The notes under the pieces are model-generated. The model saw only the letters and a program-made list of their open reading frames with translations, did not search any database and had not been told where the DNA came from. 64,000 bases of DNA from Mycolicibacter virginiensis (lineage in GTDB: Bacteria; Actinomycetota; Actinomycetes; Mycobacteriales; Mycobacteriaceae), in the NCBI RefSeq assembly GCF_022374935.2, contig NZ_CP092430.2, positions 4,774,001-4,838,000 of the forward strand, read 5' to 3'. Both the position numbers and the translations under genes were made by a program. This document shows positions 8,479 to 16,185 of this stretch, piece after piece; within the stretch, counting starts at the first letter, position 1, and each line of letters starts with the position of its first letter.

Positions 8479-8554
8479 GCGGCGACCGCAAGGTCGGCGG
8501 AGGCGACCGCAGGCGGGTCGACCCCATTAACACCGCGGCGACCGCAAGGTCGGC
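8479..8554. repeat. 20-bp direct repeat, two copies
   Basis: GCGGCGACCGCAAGGTCGGC occurs at 8479-8498 and again, identical, at 8535-8554. Each copy holds the small palindrome GACC-GCAA-GGTC. A degenerate third GGCGACCGCAGG lies between them at about 8502. The repeats fall just upstream of the Rv3843c homolog, so they may be part of its promoter region. No function is known. Confidence 0.7.
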
Positions 8555-8634
8555 CCGGTCGCGGCCAGAGCCCTCGGCGATCGGCGACGCAGACGCCCTG
8601 TGCGGCCCGGTCGTGACCCGGCAGCTACCACCGG

Positions 8635-8868
8635 CTATCCACAGTTTCCACAGGTTTATCCACACACCGATCGACAGCCGCACGGGGCGTGATGTGCTTT
8701 TTACATGCCAACAGACGCATCGGTTGTGGATAACGCAGCGTCGTCGAAGCGAACCGACTAACAGCGTCGAGCGAAATCGCTTGATCGGCTAAGCAGCCGC
8801 CTGCCGCCCGTAGTTGACAGCCCGGAGGACCCGGAACGTATCAGTGCAGGTAAGTCGGGTTATCCAGA
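8635..8868. other. Cluster of DnaA-box-like 9-mers in AT-richer intergenic DNA
   Basis: Two perfect TTATCCACA boxes occur, at 8656-8664 (plus) and 8725-8733 (minus, as TGTGGATAA). One-mismatch boxes lie at 8635-8643 (CTATCCACA) and 8860-8868 (TTATCCAGA); weaker TTTCCACA/TTTCCACC sequences lie at 8645-8652 and 8875-8881. The stretch 8640-8900 is AT-richer than the surrounding coding DNA. No dnaA, dnaN or rpmH is nearby, so this is not oriC itself. It could titrate DnaA like a datA locus or regulate the flanking genes. Confidence 0.5.
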
Positions 8869-8920
8869 TGAATTTTTCCACCGGGCGGACAAAGCGCTAT
8901 GATCGCCGTCACAGAACGGA

Positions 8921-8936
8921 TGTGATGCGCCTCACG
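8921..8936 (+). promoter_or_regulatory. CRP (Rv3676)-like site
   Basis: TGTGATGCGCCTCACG has the CRP architecture TGTGA-N6-TCACA with one mismatch in ten defined positions. It sits 35 bases before the ATG of the 52-aa membrane peptide gene. Mycobacterial CRP uses nearly the same motif as E. coli. Whether it activates or represses cannot be told from sequence. Confidence 0.6.
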
Positions 8937-8971
8937 GGGGTGGGCGCACGGTGAAGTTGGGGGCAACACAG

Positions 8972-9130
8972 ATGACGGCACGGCCGATCGGACCCGGTCC
9001 AGTCGCAGCGGCGTCGGGCTGGCATACGGGATCGTCCACTTACAAGCGCGCCTATCTGCTGGCGTCGCTGCGCGCCGGAGTTATCGCCCTTGTGCTGCTG
9101 TCTTTCCTGGTTGTGCTCGTCCTGACCTGA
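8972..9130 (+). CDS. Small single-pass membrane protein, 52 aa
   Basis: The ATG at 8972 is preceded by GGGGGC at about 8 bases. The frame reads a polar N-terminal 23 residues, then YKRAYLLASLRAG and a hydrophobic helix of about 18 residues ending LVVLVLT at the stop. An in-frame GTG at 8951 would add seven residues. The coding pattern shows high third-position GC. A CRP-like site lies upstream and sodA downstream. I do not recognise the family; an N-in or N-out small membrane protein of unknown role is all that can be said. Confidence 0.6.
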   Translation: MTARPIGPGPVAAASGWHTGSSTYKRAYLLASLRAGVIALVLLSFLVVLVLT

Positions 9131-9335
9131 ACCTCAGCCTGAGCATTGCGATCGGCCGATGTCGCGCGCCAGCTCCACGTGTTTGTTGCGGTACACCGGG
9201 CGTTGGAGCAATGTGGGTGAAGGTGGCCCCATCACGCCGCGACCGCGGTGTAGTGGGGTGCCGCTAGACCGTCAACGCCTGTCGACAATGATCAACGGTG
9301 ATTGACACCGGATCAGTACCGAAGGAAGGAACCCC

Positions 9336-9956
9336 GTGGCCGACTACACCTTGCCGGACTTGGACTGGGATTACGGAGCCCTTGAGCCGCACATCTCGGG
9401 CCAGATCAACGAACTGCACCACAGCAAGCACCACGCCGCCTACGTTTCCGGCGCCAACTCCGCACTGGAGAAGCTCGCCGAGGCTCGGGCCAACGACGAC
9501 CACGGCGCGATCTTCTTGAACGAGAAGAACCTGGCGTTCCACCTTGGCGGTCACGTCAACCACTCGATCTGGTGGAAGAACTTGTCCCCCAACGGCGGTG
9601 ACAAGCCGACGGGCGAACTGGCCGCGGCCATCGACGACGCGTTCGGATCGTTCGACAAGTTCCGTGCGCAGTTCACGGCGGCCGCCAACGGCCTGCAGGG
9701 TTCGGGCTGGGCGGTGCTCGGCTACGACACCCTGGGCGGGAAGCTGCTGACCTTCCAGCTCTACGACCAGCAGGCCAACGTGCCGCTGGGCATCATCCCG
9801 CTGCTGCAGGTCGACATGTGGGAGCACGCTTTCTACCTGCAGTACAAGAACGTCAAGGCCGACTACGTCAAGGCGTTCTGGAATGTCGTCAACTGGGCCG
9901 ACGTGCAGTCGCGTTTCGCGGCTGCCACCTCGAAGACTTCGGGGCTGATCTTCTAG
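9336..9956 (+). CDS. sodA: Superoxide dismutase SodA (Fe/Mn)
   Basis: A 206-aa Fe/Mn superoxide dismutase converting superoxide to peroxide. The GTG start at 9336 follows GAAGGAAGGAA. Metal ligands H28, H76, D160 and H164 are all present. Residue 145 is Gln (LYDQQANVP), whereas Mtb FeSOD has His145; mycobacterial Gln145 enzymes are manganese types, so Mn use is likely here. There is no signal peptide; in Mtb export depends on SecA2. It is the ortholog of Rv3846, followed by the Rv3847 homolog. A strong hairpin terminates it. Confidence 0.97.
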   Translation: MADYTLPDLDWDYGALEPHISGQINELHHSKHHAAYVSGANSALEKLAEARANDDHGAIFLNEKNLAFHLGGHVNHSIWWKNLSPNGGDKPTGELAAAIDDAFGSFDKFRAQFTAAANGLQGSGWAVLGYDTLGGKLLTFQLYDQQANVPLGIIPLLQVDMWEHAFYLQYKNVKADYVKAFWNVVNWADVQSRFAAATSKTSGLIF

Positions 9957-9973
9957 CCGGACCGCCGGCCTGG

Positions 9974-10006
9974 GTGGGGCGTCGCGCCGTTGGCGCGGCG
10001 CCCCAC
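9974..10006 (+). terminator. sodA terminator hairpin
   Basis: GTGGGGCG-T-CGCGCC pairs with GCGCG-G-CGCCCCAC around a GTTG loop, starting 18 bases after the sodA stop and followed by TGTTTTAT. It is immediately followed by the two 56-bp repeats. Confidence 0.8.
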
Positions 10007-10010
10007 TGTT

Positions 10011-10122
10011 TTATACGGCGGTTCCAGCTTCGCCTCTCCTCCCTCGAGCCTCGCTAAACCGCCGGGTTATACGGCGATTCCAGCGTCGCCTCTCCTCCCT
10101 CGAGCCTCGCTAAACCGCCGGG
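10011..10122. repeat. Two 56-bp tandem repeats with inverted ends, behind sodA
   Basis: Units at 10011-10066 and 10067-10122 differ at only two positions (GCGGTT/GCGATT and AGCTT/AGCGT). Each begins TTATACGGCG and ends TAAACCGCCGGG, with CGGCGGTT-like ends able to pair. A run of six T follows the second copy at 10123-10128. The reverse complement of a unit lines up with the 57-bp repeat at 4281-4451 over most of its length, sharing the block AGCGAGGCTCGA. This is a dispersed small repeat family that may also serve as a backup terminator. Confidence 0.88.
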
Positions 10123-10265
10123 TTTTTTCACCGTTTCGTTATCCGCCGCCTCGCCGTGTCACCTTGAATCCGCTTGGCGGGTGCCGCATGCTGCCAAACA
10201 ACCCACCCGCTGAAATGCGAGCAGGCGAATCAGCCAACAAGCCAAAATGTCGCGGAGGGTGCGCG

Positions 10266-10802
10266 ATGGAGACGACAGGTTCCGGCCGGGCGATTGAAGT
10301 CGCCCCGTTTCACTCCCGTGGCGAGCTTCGCGGATTCGTAGTTTTCGGCCGCTGGCCGGACTCGACCAAGGAATGGGCACAACTGCTCAGCATCACCGTC
10401 CGAGTCGCTTCGATGCCCGGATTGCTGCCCACCACAACAGTGTTCGGCACGCACGAGGAACTGCCCGACAATCCCGGTCCGGGCACCGTCGGATTGCTAC
10501 TGGCCGAGGGCACTATCGCCGGCGAATCGGCGATCGCCCCGGGGTACTTCGCCGGCCGCCAGCCCTCCGCGCTGCTGATGCTGCACCCGCCGTCGGAGAC
10601 CGTTCCCTCGCTGCCCGAATGCCGCGGCGCGGCATCGGGATGCATTTTGCTGCCCGGCCTGCCCTACCTGGGCTTGGAGCATCGCGCGGCCTGGGTCGAA
10701 GCCGAGTCCGACGGCACCGTCACCTCGATGGTGAGCCGAGTCGGCGTTGACCCGGTCAGCCACCCCGATACCGCGGTACTGGCCATGCTGCTTGCCGCAT
10801 AA
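10266..10802 (+). CDS. Conserved hypothetical protein, Rv3847-like
   Basis: A 178-aa soluble protein, close to the length of Mtb Rv3847 (177 aa). The ATG at 10266 is chosen because GGAGGG precedes it by seven bases; longer readings run back through the 56-bp repeats. The sequence is rich in Gly, Pro and hydrophobic residues with no signal peptide, no helix long enough to span a membrane and no motif I recognise. It sits between sodA and the Gdt1 transporter, as in Mtb. The function is unknown. Confidence 0.85.
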   Translation: METTGSGRAIEVAPFHSRGELRGFVVFGRWPDSTKEWAQLLSITVRVASMPGLLPTTTVFGTHEELPDNPGPGTVGLLLAEGTIAGESAIAPGYFAGRQPSALLMLHPPSETVPSLPECRGAASGCILLPGLPYLGLEHRAAWVEAESDGTVTSMVSRVGVDPVSHPDTAVLAMLLAA

Positions 10803-10848
10803 AGCATTTCGCGCTGAATTCTCCCGTTGCCGGATCGTCGGGGTTGAT

Positions 10849-10915
10849 TCGGCAGTCCCGGCTTCGCCTCGCCTCTGCCGACCCTGCGGGCCAACTCCGG
10901 CGACCCTTGCCGAAC
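10849..10915. repeat. Possible divergent member of the 56/57-bp repeat family
   Basis: The segment begins TTCGGCAGTCCCGGCTTCGC and ends TTGCCGAACC, so its ends TTCGGCA and TGCCGAA are inverted as in the repeats behind sodA. The CGGCTTCGCCTCGCCTC block resembles CAGCTTCGCCTCTCCTC of those units. The middle does not align well. It lies between the Rv3847 homolog and the Gdt1 transporter, where it could form a hairpin. Confidence 0.45.
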
Positions 10916-11005
10916 CACCGAGTTCGGCCCGCCGAAATTCCCTGTCGGCTAGCGGCCGGGCCGCGGAGTCACTAGCCTCGGCAGCTGACGAAAGGGCGTC
11001 CCCGC

Positions 11006-11695
11006 ATGCTTGCCGCCATGCTGATCAGCCTGGGCGTGGTCTTCCTCGCCGAGCTCGGCGACAAGTCGCAACTGATCACCATGACGTACGCGCTGCGGCA
11101 TCGCTGGTGGGTGGTTCTCGGCGGGGTGGCTATCGCGGCTTTCGCCATCCATGGCATCTCGGTGACGGTGGGGCACTTTCTCGGGCTGACACTGCCCGCC
11201 CGTCCGATCGCCGCCGTCGCCGGTGTTGCCTTCATCGGTTTCGCGGCATGGACGTGGCGCGAGGGAACCACCTCCGCACCTGGGGATACCGCCGTCCGCG
11301 AACCTCGATTCGCACTGTTCGCGGTGGTGTCCTCGGTGCTGTTGGCCGAGCTCGGGGACAAGACGATGCTGGCGACGGTTGCGCTGGCCAGTGACCGCAA
11401 CTGGCTGGGCGTGTGGTTGGGCGCGACGATCGGAATGGTGCTCGCCGACGCTGTCGCGATCGCGGTCGGGACGGTGTTGCACCGGCGGTTGCCCGAACAC
11501 TTGCTCCATGCCGCGGCAGGACTGCTCTTCCTGGCGTGCGGCTTGTGGATTCTCTTCGATGAGGCGCTGGGCTGGCGACCGGTGGCCATCGCCTCGGTTG
11601 CGGGATTGGTCTCGGTGGCAGTGGGGTCAGCGCTGTGGCGGGCTTCGCTCCGCTGTTCCGGACAGACCGCCGGAGACGATTCCACCACTCGGTAG
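11006..11695 (+). CDS. Gdt1/UPF0016-family cation transporter, Rv3848-like
   Basis: A 229-aa protein with about six membrane helices in two homologous halves. Each half carries the family signature E-x-G-D-K-S/T: ELGDKS at 16-21 and ELGDKT at 115-120. Members of this family (yeast Gdt1, human TMEM165, Vibrio MneA) move Mn2+ or Ca2+ against H+. Position matches Rv3848, three genes after sodA. With a Gln145 SodA nearby, manganese homeostasis is plausible but inferred. I saw no yybP-ykoY manganese riboswitch in the 200 bases upstream. Confidence 0.87.
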   Translation: MLAAMLISLGVVFLAELGDKSQLITMTYALRHRWWVVLGGVAIAAFAIHGISVTVGHFLGLTLPARPIAAVAGVAFIGFAAWTWREGTTSAPGDTAVREPRFALFAVVSSVLLAELGDKTMLATVALASDRNWLGVWLGATIGMVLADAVAIAVGTVLHRRLPEHLLHAAAGLLFLACGLWILFDEALGWRPVAIASVAGLVSVAVGSALWRASLRCSGQTAGDDSTTR

Positions 11696-12036
11696 CAAAT
11701 CCCGCCGACAGCCCAACACACGGTGGAAACTTCACTTCGCCGGAGTGGCTTCCAGCAGCGAGGACTAACAGACCGGCGTTGGTGGATCTCTTCGTTCGTC
11801 GTTGCCGACGCAATTGTGCTTGGTACGACACGAAAATCGGGCCACAGCGGTCTCTACGGAGAGCCGAATGAACTGCACCAAGCCCGATCTCGTGCTTCAA
11901 GATCGAACTCGCTACGGAAACACCCTTGGTTGTGTCGGTAACTATCGCTACGATGATCAGCAAATCATCAGGCGCTACCGCTTCCCCCTCGCGGAGCGCC
12001 TGTCGGCCGCCTGCCTACCCCCTGGAGGTCCTATAG
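11696..12036 (+). promoter_or_regulatory. Long espR leader/promoter region
   Basis: A 341-base gap with lower GC than the neighbours and no convincing ORF. It ends in GGAGGTCCTATAG before the espR ATG. GATGAT-N6-ATCATC forms an inverted repeat at 11952-11969. In Mtb the espR upstream region is long and bound by EspR, PhoP and CRP; comparable control is inferred, and individual sites cannot be assigned here. Confidence 0.5.
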
Positions 12037-12435
12037 ATGAGCGCGACGTTCGCTGTCCGCTTGAATCGCCTTTTCGATGTGGTCTATCCACCCGGCCGCG
12101 GACCGCATACGTCCGCCGAGGTAATTGCCGCACTCAAAGCGGAGGGCGTCACGATGTCGGCCCCCTACCTTTCCCAGTTGCGCTCGGGGAATCGGACGAA
12201 CCCGTCCAGCGCCACCATGGCCGCGCTGGCCAACTTCTTCCGGATCAAGCCGGCGTTCTTCACCGACGACGACTACTACGCCAAGCTCGACGCCGAGTTG
12301 TCATGGCTGGACAGCGTCCGCGACGCCGGAGTACGGCGCATCGCGACCCACGCTGTCGGGCTCTCGCCGGAGGCCCAGGAGGACGTCCTGGCCCGCATCG
12401 ACGAGCTTCGTCGCAAGGAGCACCTCAGCGCCTGA
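12037..12435 (+). CDS. espR: Nucleoid-associated regulator EspR
   Basis: A 132-aa DNA-binding protein, the same length as Mtb EspR (Rv3849). The N-terminal helix-turn-helix includes MSAPYLSQLRSGNRTNPS and a C-terminal helical dimerisation region ends in EDVLARIDELRRKEH. EspR in Mtb bridges DNA and activates espACD for ESX-1 secretion and cell-wall genes. The ATG at 12037 has GGAGG nine bases upstream. It is followed on the same strand by the Rv3850 homolog. Confidence 0.97.
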   Translation: MSATFAVRLNRLFDVVYPPGRGPHTSAEVIAALKAEGVTMSAPYLSQLRSGNRTNPSSATMAALANFFRIKPAFFTDDDYYAKLDAELSWLDSVRDAGVRRIATHAVGLSPEAQEDVLARIDELRRKEHLSA

Positions 12436-12499
12436 GGCGTCGGCGCCGCGATTAGGGTGGCTTGATCGGTTCCAGCGAGACACCGGGGAGGCGGCCGCG

Positions 12500-13159
12500 A
12501 TGGGCCTGTTCAGAAAACGCAAGAGCCGCGCGACCCGGCGTGCCGAAGCACGGGCGCTGAAGGCCGGCGCCAAGCTTGAGGCGCGATTGGCCGCCAAGGG
12601 TGAGGCGAAACGCTTCAGGGCCAGCCAGCGCGCGGATGCGCGTGCGCTGAAGGCTCAGATCAAGTCGGACCGCAACCGCGACCGCACCGCACGCAAGGCC
12701 GCCGAGAGCCAGCTCAAAGCCGCCCGCGACGGCCGGATCCTTTCGCCGGCCCGCGTCCGGCGCACGCTGGTGGTCACCCGAATGCTGGCGCCGGTCGTTG
12801 TGCCGCTGGTGTACCGGGCCGCGATGGCCGTGCGCGGCCTGATCGACGAGCAGCGCGCGGCCCGGCTCGGAGTGCCGCTGGCCCGCGTCGGCGAGTTCTC
12901 CGGAAATGGCGCCCGGCTCTCGGCGCGAATCGCCGGGGCAGAGAAGACCCTGCGCCTGGTGCAAGAGCGCAAGCCCAAGGACTCCGAAACCAAGCAGTTC
13001 GTCGCGGCGATCACCGATCGGCTGTCGGACCTGTCGACGGCGGTGACTGCCATCGAGACCATGCCGGGAGATCGTCGCCGAGTGGCCTCCGCCTCGATCA
13101 GCGACCAGCTCGATGGAATCGACGCCGATCTGATGGCTCGGCTGGGGCTGCCGTCATGA
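12500..13159 (+). CDS. Conserved protein, Rv3850-like (DUF6474)
   Basis: A 219-aa protein. The first 80 residues are highly basic and helical, with repeated ARALKAxxK units (RRAEARALKAGAK, RADARALKAQIK), likely coiled coil and nucleic-acid or membrane binding. A short hydrophobic stretch VTRMLAPVVVPLVYRAAM lies at about 92-110. The C-terminal half is predicted helical. The ATG at 12500 was chosen for its GGAGGC ribosome site. Gene order equals Rv3850, after espR. The 3' end overlaps the YcnI gene by four bases (ATGA), so translation is coupled. Confidence 0.82.
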   Translation: MGLFRKRKSRATRRAEARALKAGAKLEARLAAKGEAKRFRASQRADARALKAQIKSDRNRDRTARKAAESQLKAARDGRILSPARVRRTLVVTRMLAPVVVPLVYRAAMAVRGLIDEQRAARLGVPLARVGEFSGNGARLSARIAGAEKTLRLVQERKPKDSETKQFVAAITDRLSDLSTAVTAIETMPGDRRRVASASISDQLDGIDADLMARLGLPS

Positions 13160-13833
13160 GCGCCCCGATGCGCGCCACGGCGCTGGCCGCGGCGATCACC
13201 GCAGCTTCCGTCGTCGGCGCCACGCCCGCTTGGGCGCATGTGCACGCCAGCAGCCCCGGCGCGGTGCGCGGCGGGGTTGCGATGGTCACTTTCGAGGTTC
13301 CCAACGAGTCACCGAACGGTTCTGCCACAACGGAACTCACCGTAACGCTGCCCGATGTGGCCTCGGCTCGCACGGAAACCAAGCCCGGCTGGACCGCACG
13401 CCTGGACCGCGACCCCAAATCCGGGGCGGTGCATTCGGTGACCTGGACCGCCACTGCCGGCGCGGGTATCGGCGCCGACCAGTTCGGACTGTTCCGGATC
13501 GCAATGCGACTGCCCGACGCAGAAACAGTGAACTTCCCGTCAGCACAGCGGTACGCCGACGGCACCGAGGTGCGCTGGGACGAGACTCCTCCACCCGGCG
13601 GCGGTGAGGCGCCGCACCCGGTGCCCATGCTGCAGCTGGGGACCGGGCCCGCGTCGGCGACCGAACACCATGCCCAGCACCCGGAGCCGGCCGTGTCCGC
13701 CGGCCCGGCGCCCGAGGCGGGTTCCGAGGCCGGCGAGCATCACGGCGACAATGCGGCGCGGCTGCTCGGCGGCGCCGCACTGCTGGTCGCGGCTCTGGCT
13801 GCCACGATCGCCCTGGGCAGGCGGCGCGCGTGA
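13156..13833 (+). CDS. YcnI-domain copper-binding exported protein
   Basis: A 225-aa protein with a Sec signal (cleavage after AWA at about 27), exposing a mature N-terminal HVHA. The YcnI (DUF1775) domain spans about 28-155 with conserved tryptophans in KPGWTARL and VTWTA. The C-terminal part is low-complexity and His-rich (EHHAQHPE, GEHHGDN), then a membrane helix and RRRA anchor. YcnI binds copper(II) through its first His. It overlaps the genes on both sides by four bases, forming an operon with the CopC gene. Confidence 0.85.
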   Translation: MSAPMRATALAAAITAASVVGATPAWAHVHASSPGAVRGGVAMVTFEVPNESPNGSATTELTVTLPDVASARTETKPGWTARLDRDPKSGAVHSVTWTATAGAGIGADQFGLFRIAMRLPDAETVNFPSAQRYADGTEVRWDETPPPGGGEAPHPVPMLQLGTGPASATEHHAQHPEPAVSAGPAPEAGSEAGEHHGDNAARLLGGAALLVAALAATIALGRRRA

Positions 13834-14366
13834 GGCGGGCGTTGCGCGGCGCGCTGGCGGGGCTGTTCCTGCTGGGGATGCTGTTCGCGGCCACCGGCGT
13901 GGCCGCCGCGCACGCCGTGCTGGTGTCGTCGGACCCGGCACGCGACGCGGAACTGGCGCGCGGCCCAGAGCGCGTCAGCGCCACCTTCAACGAGCAGCTG
14001 CAGTCCGACTTCGCGGCCATGACGGTGGTGGGTCCCGACGGGCACCTGTGGTCCACCGGGGACACCCGGGTGGACGGCGCAGTCGCCAGTGTCGCGGTGC
14101 GTCCGCTGGGCCCCACCGGCACCTACACGGTCCACTATCGGGTCACCTCCGCCGACGGGCATGTGGTGTCCGGTTCGTGGCCATTCCAGCTGACGGTGGC
14201 CGGCACCGGGGAGCCCGGCCCCGCGGTCACCGACCGTACCGACGCCGCACCCGCCATACCGCGCCGCTACGCCGACCCCCAGGGTGACCTGCCGATTTGG
14301 CCGTTCGTCGCCGGTGCGGTGGTGCTCGTCGGGATCGGTCTGTGGTTCAACCGGCCTCGATCCTGA
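13830..14366 (+). CDS. CopC-domain copper-resistance protein
   Basis: A 178-aa protein with a signal peptide ending AAA, so the mature protein starts HAVLVSSDPARDAEL, the canonical CopC opening with copper-binding His1. A later SADGHVVSGSWPF supplies the DxH ligand pair. A single C-terminal membrane helix is at about 155-172. CopC binds Cu(II) in the periplasm or at the wall and usually passes copper to CopD; no CopD is visible in this window. The GTG start overlaps the YcnI stop by four bases. Confidence 0.88.
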   Translation: MRRALRGALAGLFLLGMLFAATGVAAAHAVLVSSDPARDAELARGPERVSATFNEQLQSDFAAMTVVGPDGHLWSTGDTRVDGAVASVAVRPLGPTGTYTVHYRVTSADGHVVSGSWPFQLTVAGTGEPGPAVTDRTDAAPAIPRRYADPQGDLPIWPFVAGAVVLVGIGLWFNRPRS

Positions 14367-14468
14367 CTTTCGGCCAGCGGTCGCCGCTGGCAGATGCTGG
14401 CATGATGGGAACGTTGCCGGTGACGCCGAGTTGATCTGAGACGAGAACCCCGCCAGAGGAGCTGCCGT

Positions 14469-14957
14469 ATGACCGAACCGCAAGGCCAGCCCGACCACGA
14501 AGCCGCGGCTTCGCCCGAGCCGGTTACGCCGGCGGCAGCTGACCTGCCGGCCGAGCCGCCGGCTCCAGCACCGCAGAAGACTCCCGCGAAGAAGGCACCC
14601 GCCAAGAAGGCACCGGCGAAAAAGGCGCCCGCCAAGGCCGCTAAGAAGGCCCCGGCCAAGGCCGCCAAGAAAGCACCCGCGAAGAAGGCGCCCGCCAAGA
14701 GCACCCCCGCGGCGCCCACCCCGGCCCCGCCGGTTCCCACCCCGCCCGCGGTCGCCGCCAACGGCTCGGGCCACCTCGCTGAGGGCGCCAAGGAAACCGC
14801 TGCCCAGGCGAAGTCGACGGTGGACTCGGCCCGCAACCCGCTGAGCACGCCGGTGCCCTCGGCACGACGTTCGCCCGGCCCGCTGCTGGCCGCCGGAATT
14901 CTCGGCGTGTTCGCACTGCTGCTGCTTCGCCGGCTGCGGCGCGCACGCCGGGGCTGA
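14469..14957 (+). CDS. hns: Membrane-anchored histone-like protein Hns
   Basis: A 162-aa protein, the ortholog of Rv3852. The acidic N-terminus is followed by about 40 residues of Lys-Ala-Pro repeats ([13 protein letters not shown]) like eukaryotic histone H1 tails, a Pro/Ala linker and a C-terminal membrane helix at about 138-152 flanked by Arg clusters. The Lys-rich part should bind DNA without sequence specificity. The ATG at 14469 has AGAGGAG upstream. The rraA gene follows five bases after the stop, suggesting cotranscription. Confidence 0.94.
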   Translation: MTEPQGQPDHEAAASPEPVTPAAADLPAEPPAPAPQKTPAKKAPAKKAPAKKAPAKAAKKAPAKAAKKAPAKKAPAKSTPAAPTPAPPVPTPPAVAANGSGHLAEGAKETAAQAKSTVDSARNPLSTPVPSARRSPGPLLAAGILGVFALLLLRRLRRARRG

Positions 14958-14962
14958 CCGGC

Positions 14963-15436
14963 GTGACGGCGCGCTTCCGGCCCACCGCCGACCTGGTCGA
15001 CGAGATCGGCCCCGACGTACGCAGCTGCGACGTTCAGTTCCGCCAACTCGGTGGCCGCACGGAGTTCGCCGGTCGCATCAGTACGGTGCGCTGCTTCCAG
15101 GACAACGCGCTGCTCAAATCGGTGCTTTCTGAGCCTGGCGACGGCGGGGTTCTGGTGATCGATGGCGGCGGCTCGCTGCACACCGCACTGGTCGGTGACG
15201 TCATCGCCGAGCTGGCGCGTAGCAACGGCTGGGCAGGGCTGATCGTGCACGGCGCGGTGCGCGACGCCTCGACCCTGCGCACCCTCGACATCGGCATCAA
15301 GGCGCTGGGCACCAATCCCCGCAAGAGCAGCAAGACCGGCGCCGGTGAGCGTGACGTCGTCGTCGAGTTCGGCGGCACCGCCTTTGTGCCCGGCGCGACC
15401 GCCCACAGCGACGACGACGGCATCGTTGTCGTCTAG
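14963..15436 (+). CDS. rraA: RraA-family protein (formerly MenG)
   Basis: A 157-aa protein, identical in length to Mtb Rv3853. RraA hallmarks are [18 protein letters not shown] and the catalytic-like [23 protein letters not shown] loop. The family forms trimers; members regulate RNase E or act as hydroxymethylglutarate/oxaloacetate aldolases. It is not a menaquinone methyltransferase despite the old name. The GTG start at 14963 fits the known length. The YggS gene follows 13 bases downstream. Confidence 0.93.
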   Translation: MTARFRPTADLVDEIGPDVRSCDVQFRQLGGRTEFAGRISTVRCFQDNALLKSVLSEPGDGGVLVIDGGGSLHTALVGDVIAELARSNGWAGLIVHGAVRDASTLRTLDIGIKALGTNPRKSSKTGAGERDVVVEFGGTAFVPGATAHSDDDGIVVV

Positions 15437-15449
15437 GACGGGCACACCG

Positions 15450-16169
15450 ATGGACGCCACCTTGCGGGCGCGTTGGGAACAGCTTCGCGCGCGCGTCGAC
15501 GACGCGTGCCGCGCTGCGGGGCGTTCGCCCGAGGACGTCGAAGTGCTGCCGGTGAGCAAGACCTTCGGTCCCGAGCTGATCCGGGAGGCCGTCGATCTGG
15601 GCATGCGCCGGTTTGGCGAGAACAAGGTCCAAGAGATCAAGGACAAGGCCGGGCCGCTATTCGACTGCGGCATCGACTGGGTGATGATCGGACACCTGCA
15701 GACCAACAAGGCCGGCGTGGTGGCGCGGTTGGCCGCCGAGGTGCAGTCTTTGGATCGGTCCAGACTGGCGGTGGCGCTGGACCGCCACCTGCGCGCCGAG
15801 AACCGGGTCATCGACGTGCTGGTGCAGGTCAAGACCTCCGACGAGCCCAGCAAGTACGGCCTGGATCCCGCCCAGCTGCTGCCGTTCCTCGACGAGCTGG
15901 CCGGCTATTCCACGATGCGGGTGCGCGGCCTGATGACGCTGGCCATCAACACCGACGACCCCGACACCGTTCGCGGCTGTTTCCGCCGGCTGCGCCAGCT
16001 ACGTGACGCCGCCGCCGAACATGGCCATGACGTGCCGCGGTTGTCGATGGGGATGAGCGGCGACTTCGCACTGGCGATCGCCGAGGGCGCTACCGAGGTA
16101 CGGATCGGGACCGCGCTGTTCGGGTCCCGACCCTACCCCGACTCCTACTATTGGCCAGAGCGCGCCTAG
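15450..16169 (+). CDS. YggS/PROSC-family PLP homeostasis protein (paralog)
   Basis: A 239-aa single-domain type III PLP protein. The PLP lysine is in LPVSKTFGPE, and RFGENKVQE, IGHLQTNK and LSMGMSGDFALAIAEGATEVRIGTALFG are family motifs. It controls free pyridoxal phosphate levels. The ATG at 15450 follows the rraA stop by 13 bases. Mtb has its usual YggS (Rv2148c) in the division cluster, so this is either a second copy or a relocated gene; that cannot be decided from the window. Confidence 0.88.
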   Translation: MDATLRARWEQLRARVDDACRAAGRSPEDVEVLPVSKTFGPELIREAVDLGMRRFGENKVQEIKDKAGPLFDCGIDWVMIGHLQTNKAGVVARLAAEVQSLDRSRLAVALDRHLRAENRVIDVLVQVKTSDEPSKYGLDPAQLLPFLDELAGYSTMRVRGLMTLAINTDDPDTVRGCFRRLRQLRDAAAEHGHDVPRLSMGMSGDFALAIAEGATEVRIGTALFGSRPYPDSYYWPERA

Positions 16170-16185
16170 AGAAGGCGGCGGCCCG

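Noticed and set aside
8461..8971. tRNA or CRISPR array in the intergenic repeat region
   Set aside because: No cloverleaf or GGTTCGAATCC-type T-arm is visible, and the two 20-bp repeats are too few and not evenly spaced for CRISPR.
10803..11005. yybP-ykoY manganese riboswitch before the Gdt1 gene
   Set aside because: I looked for the paired GGGGAGUA-type conserved loops and did not find them; only a weak repeat-like hairpin is present.
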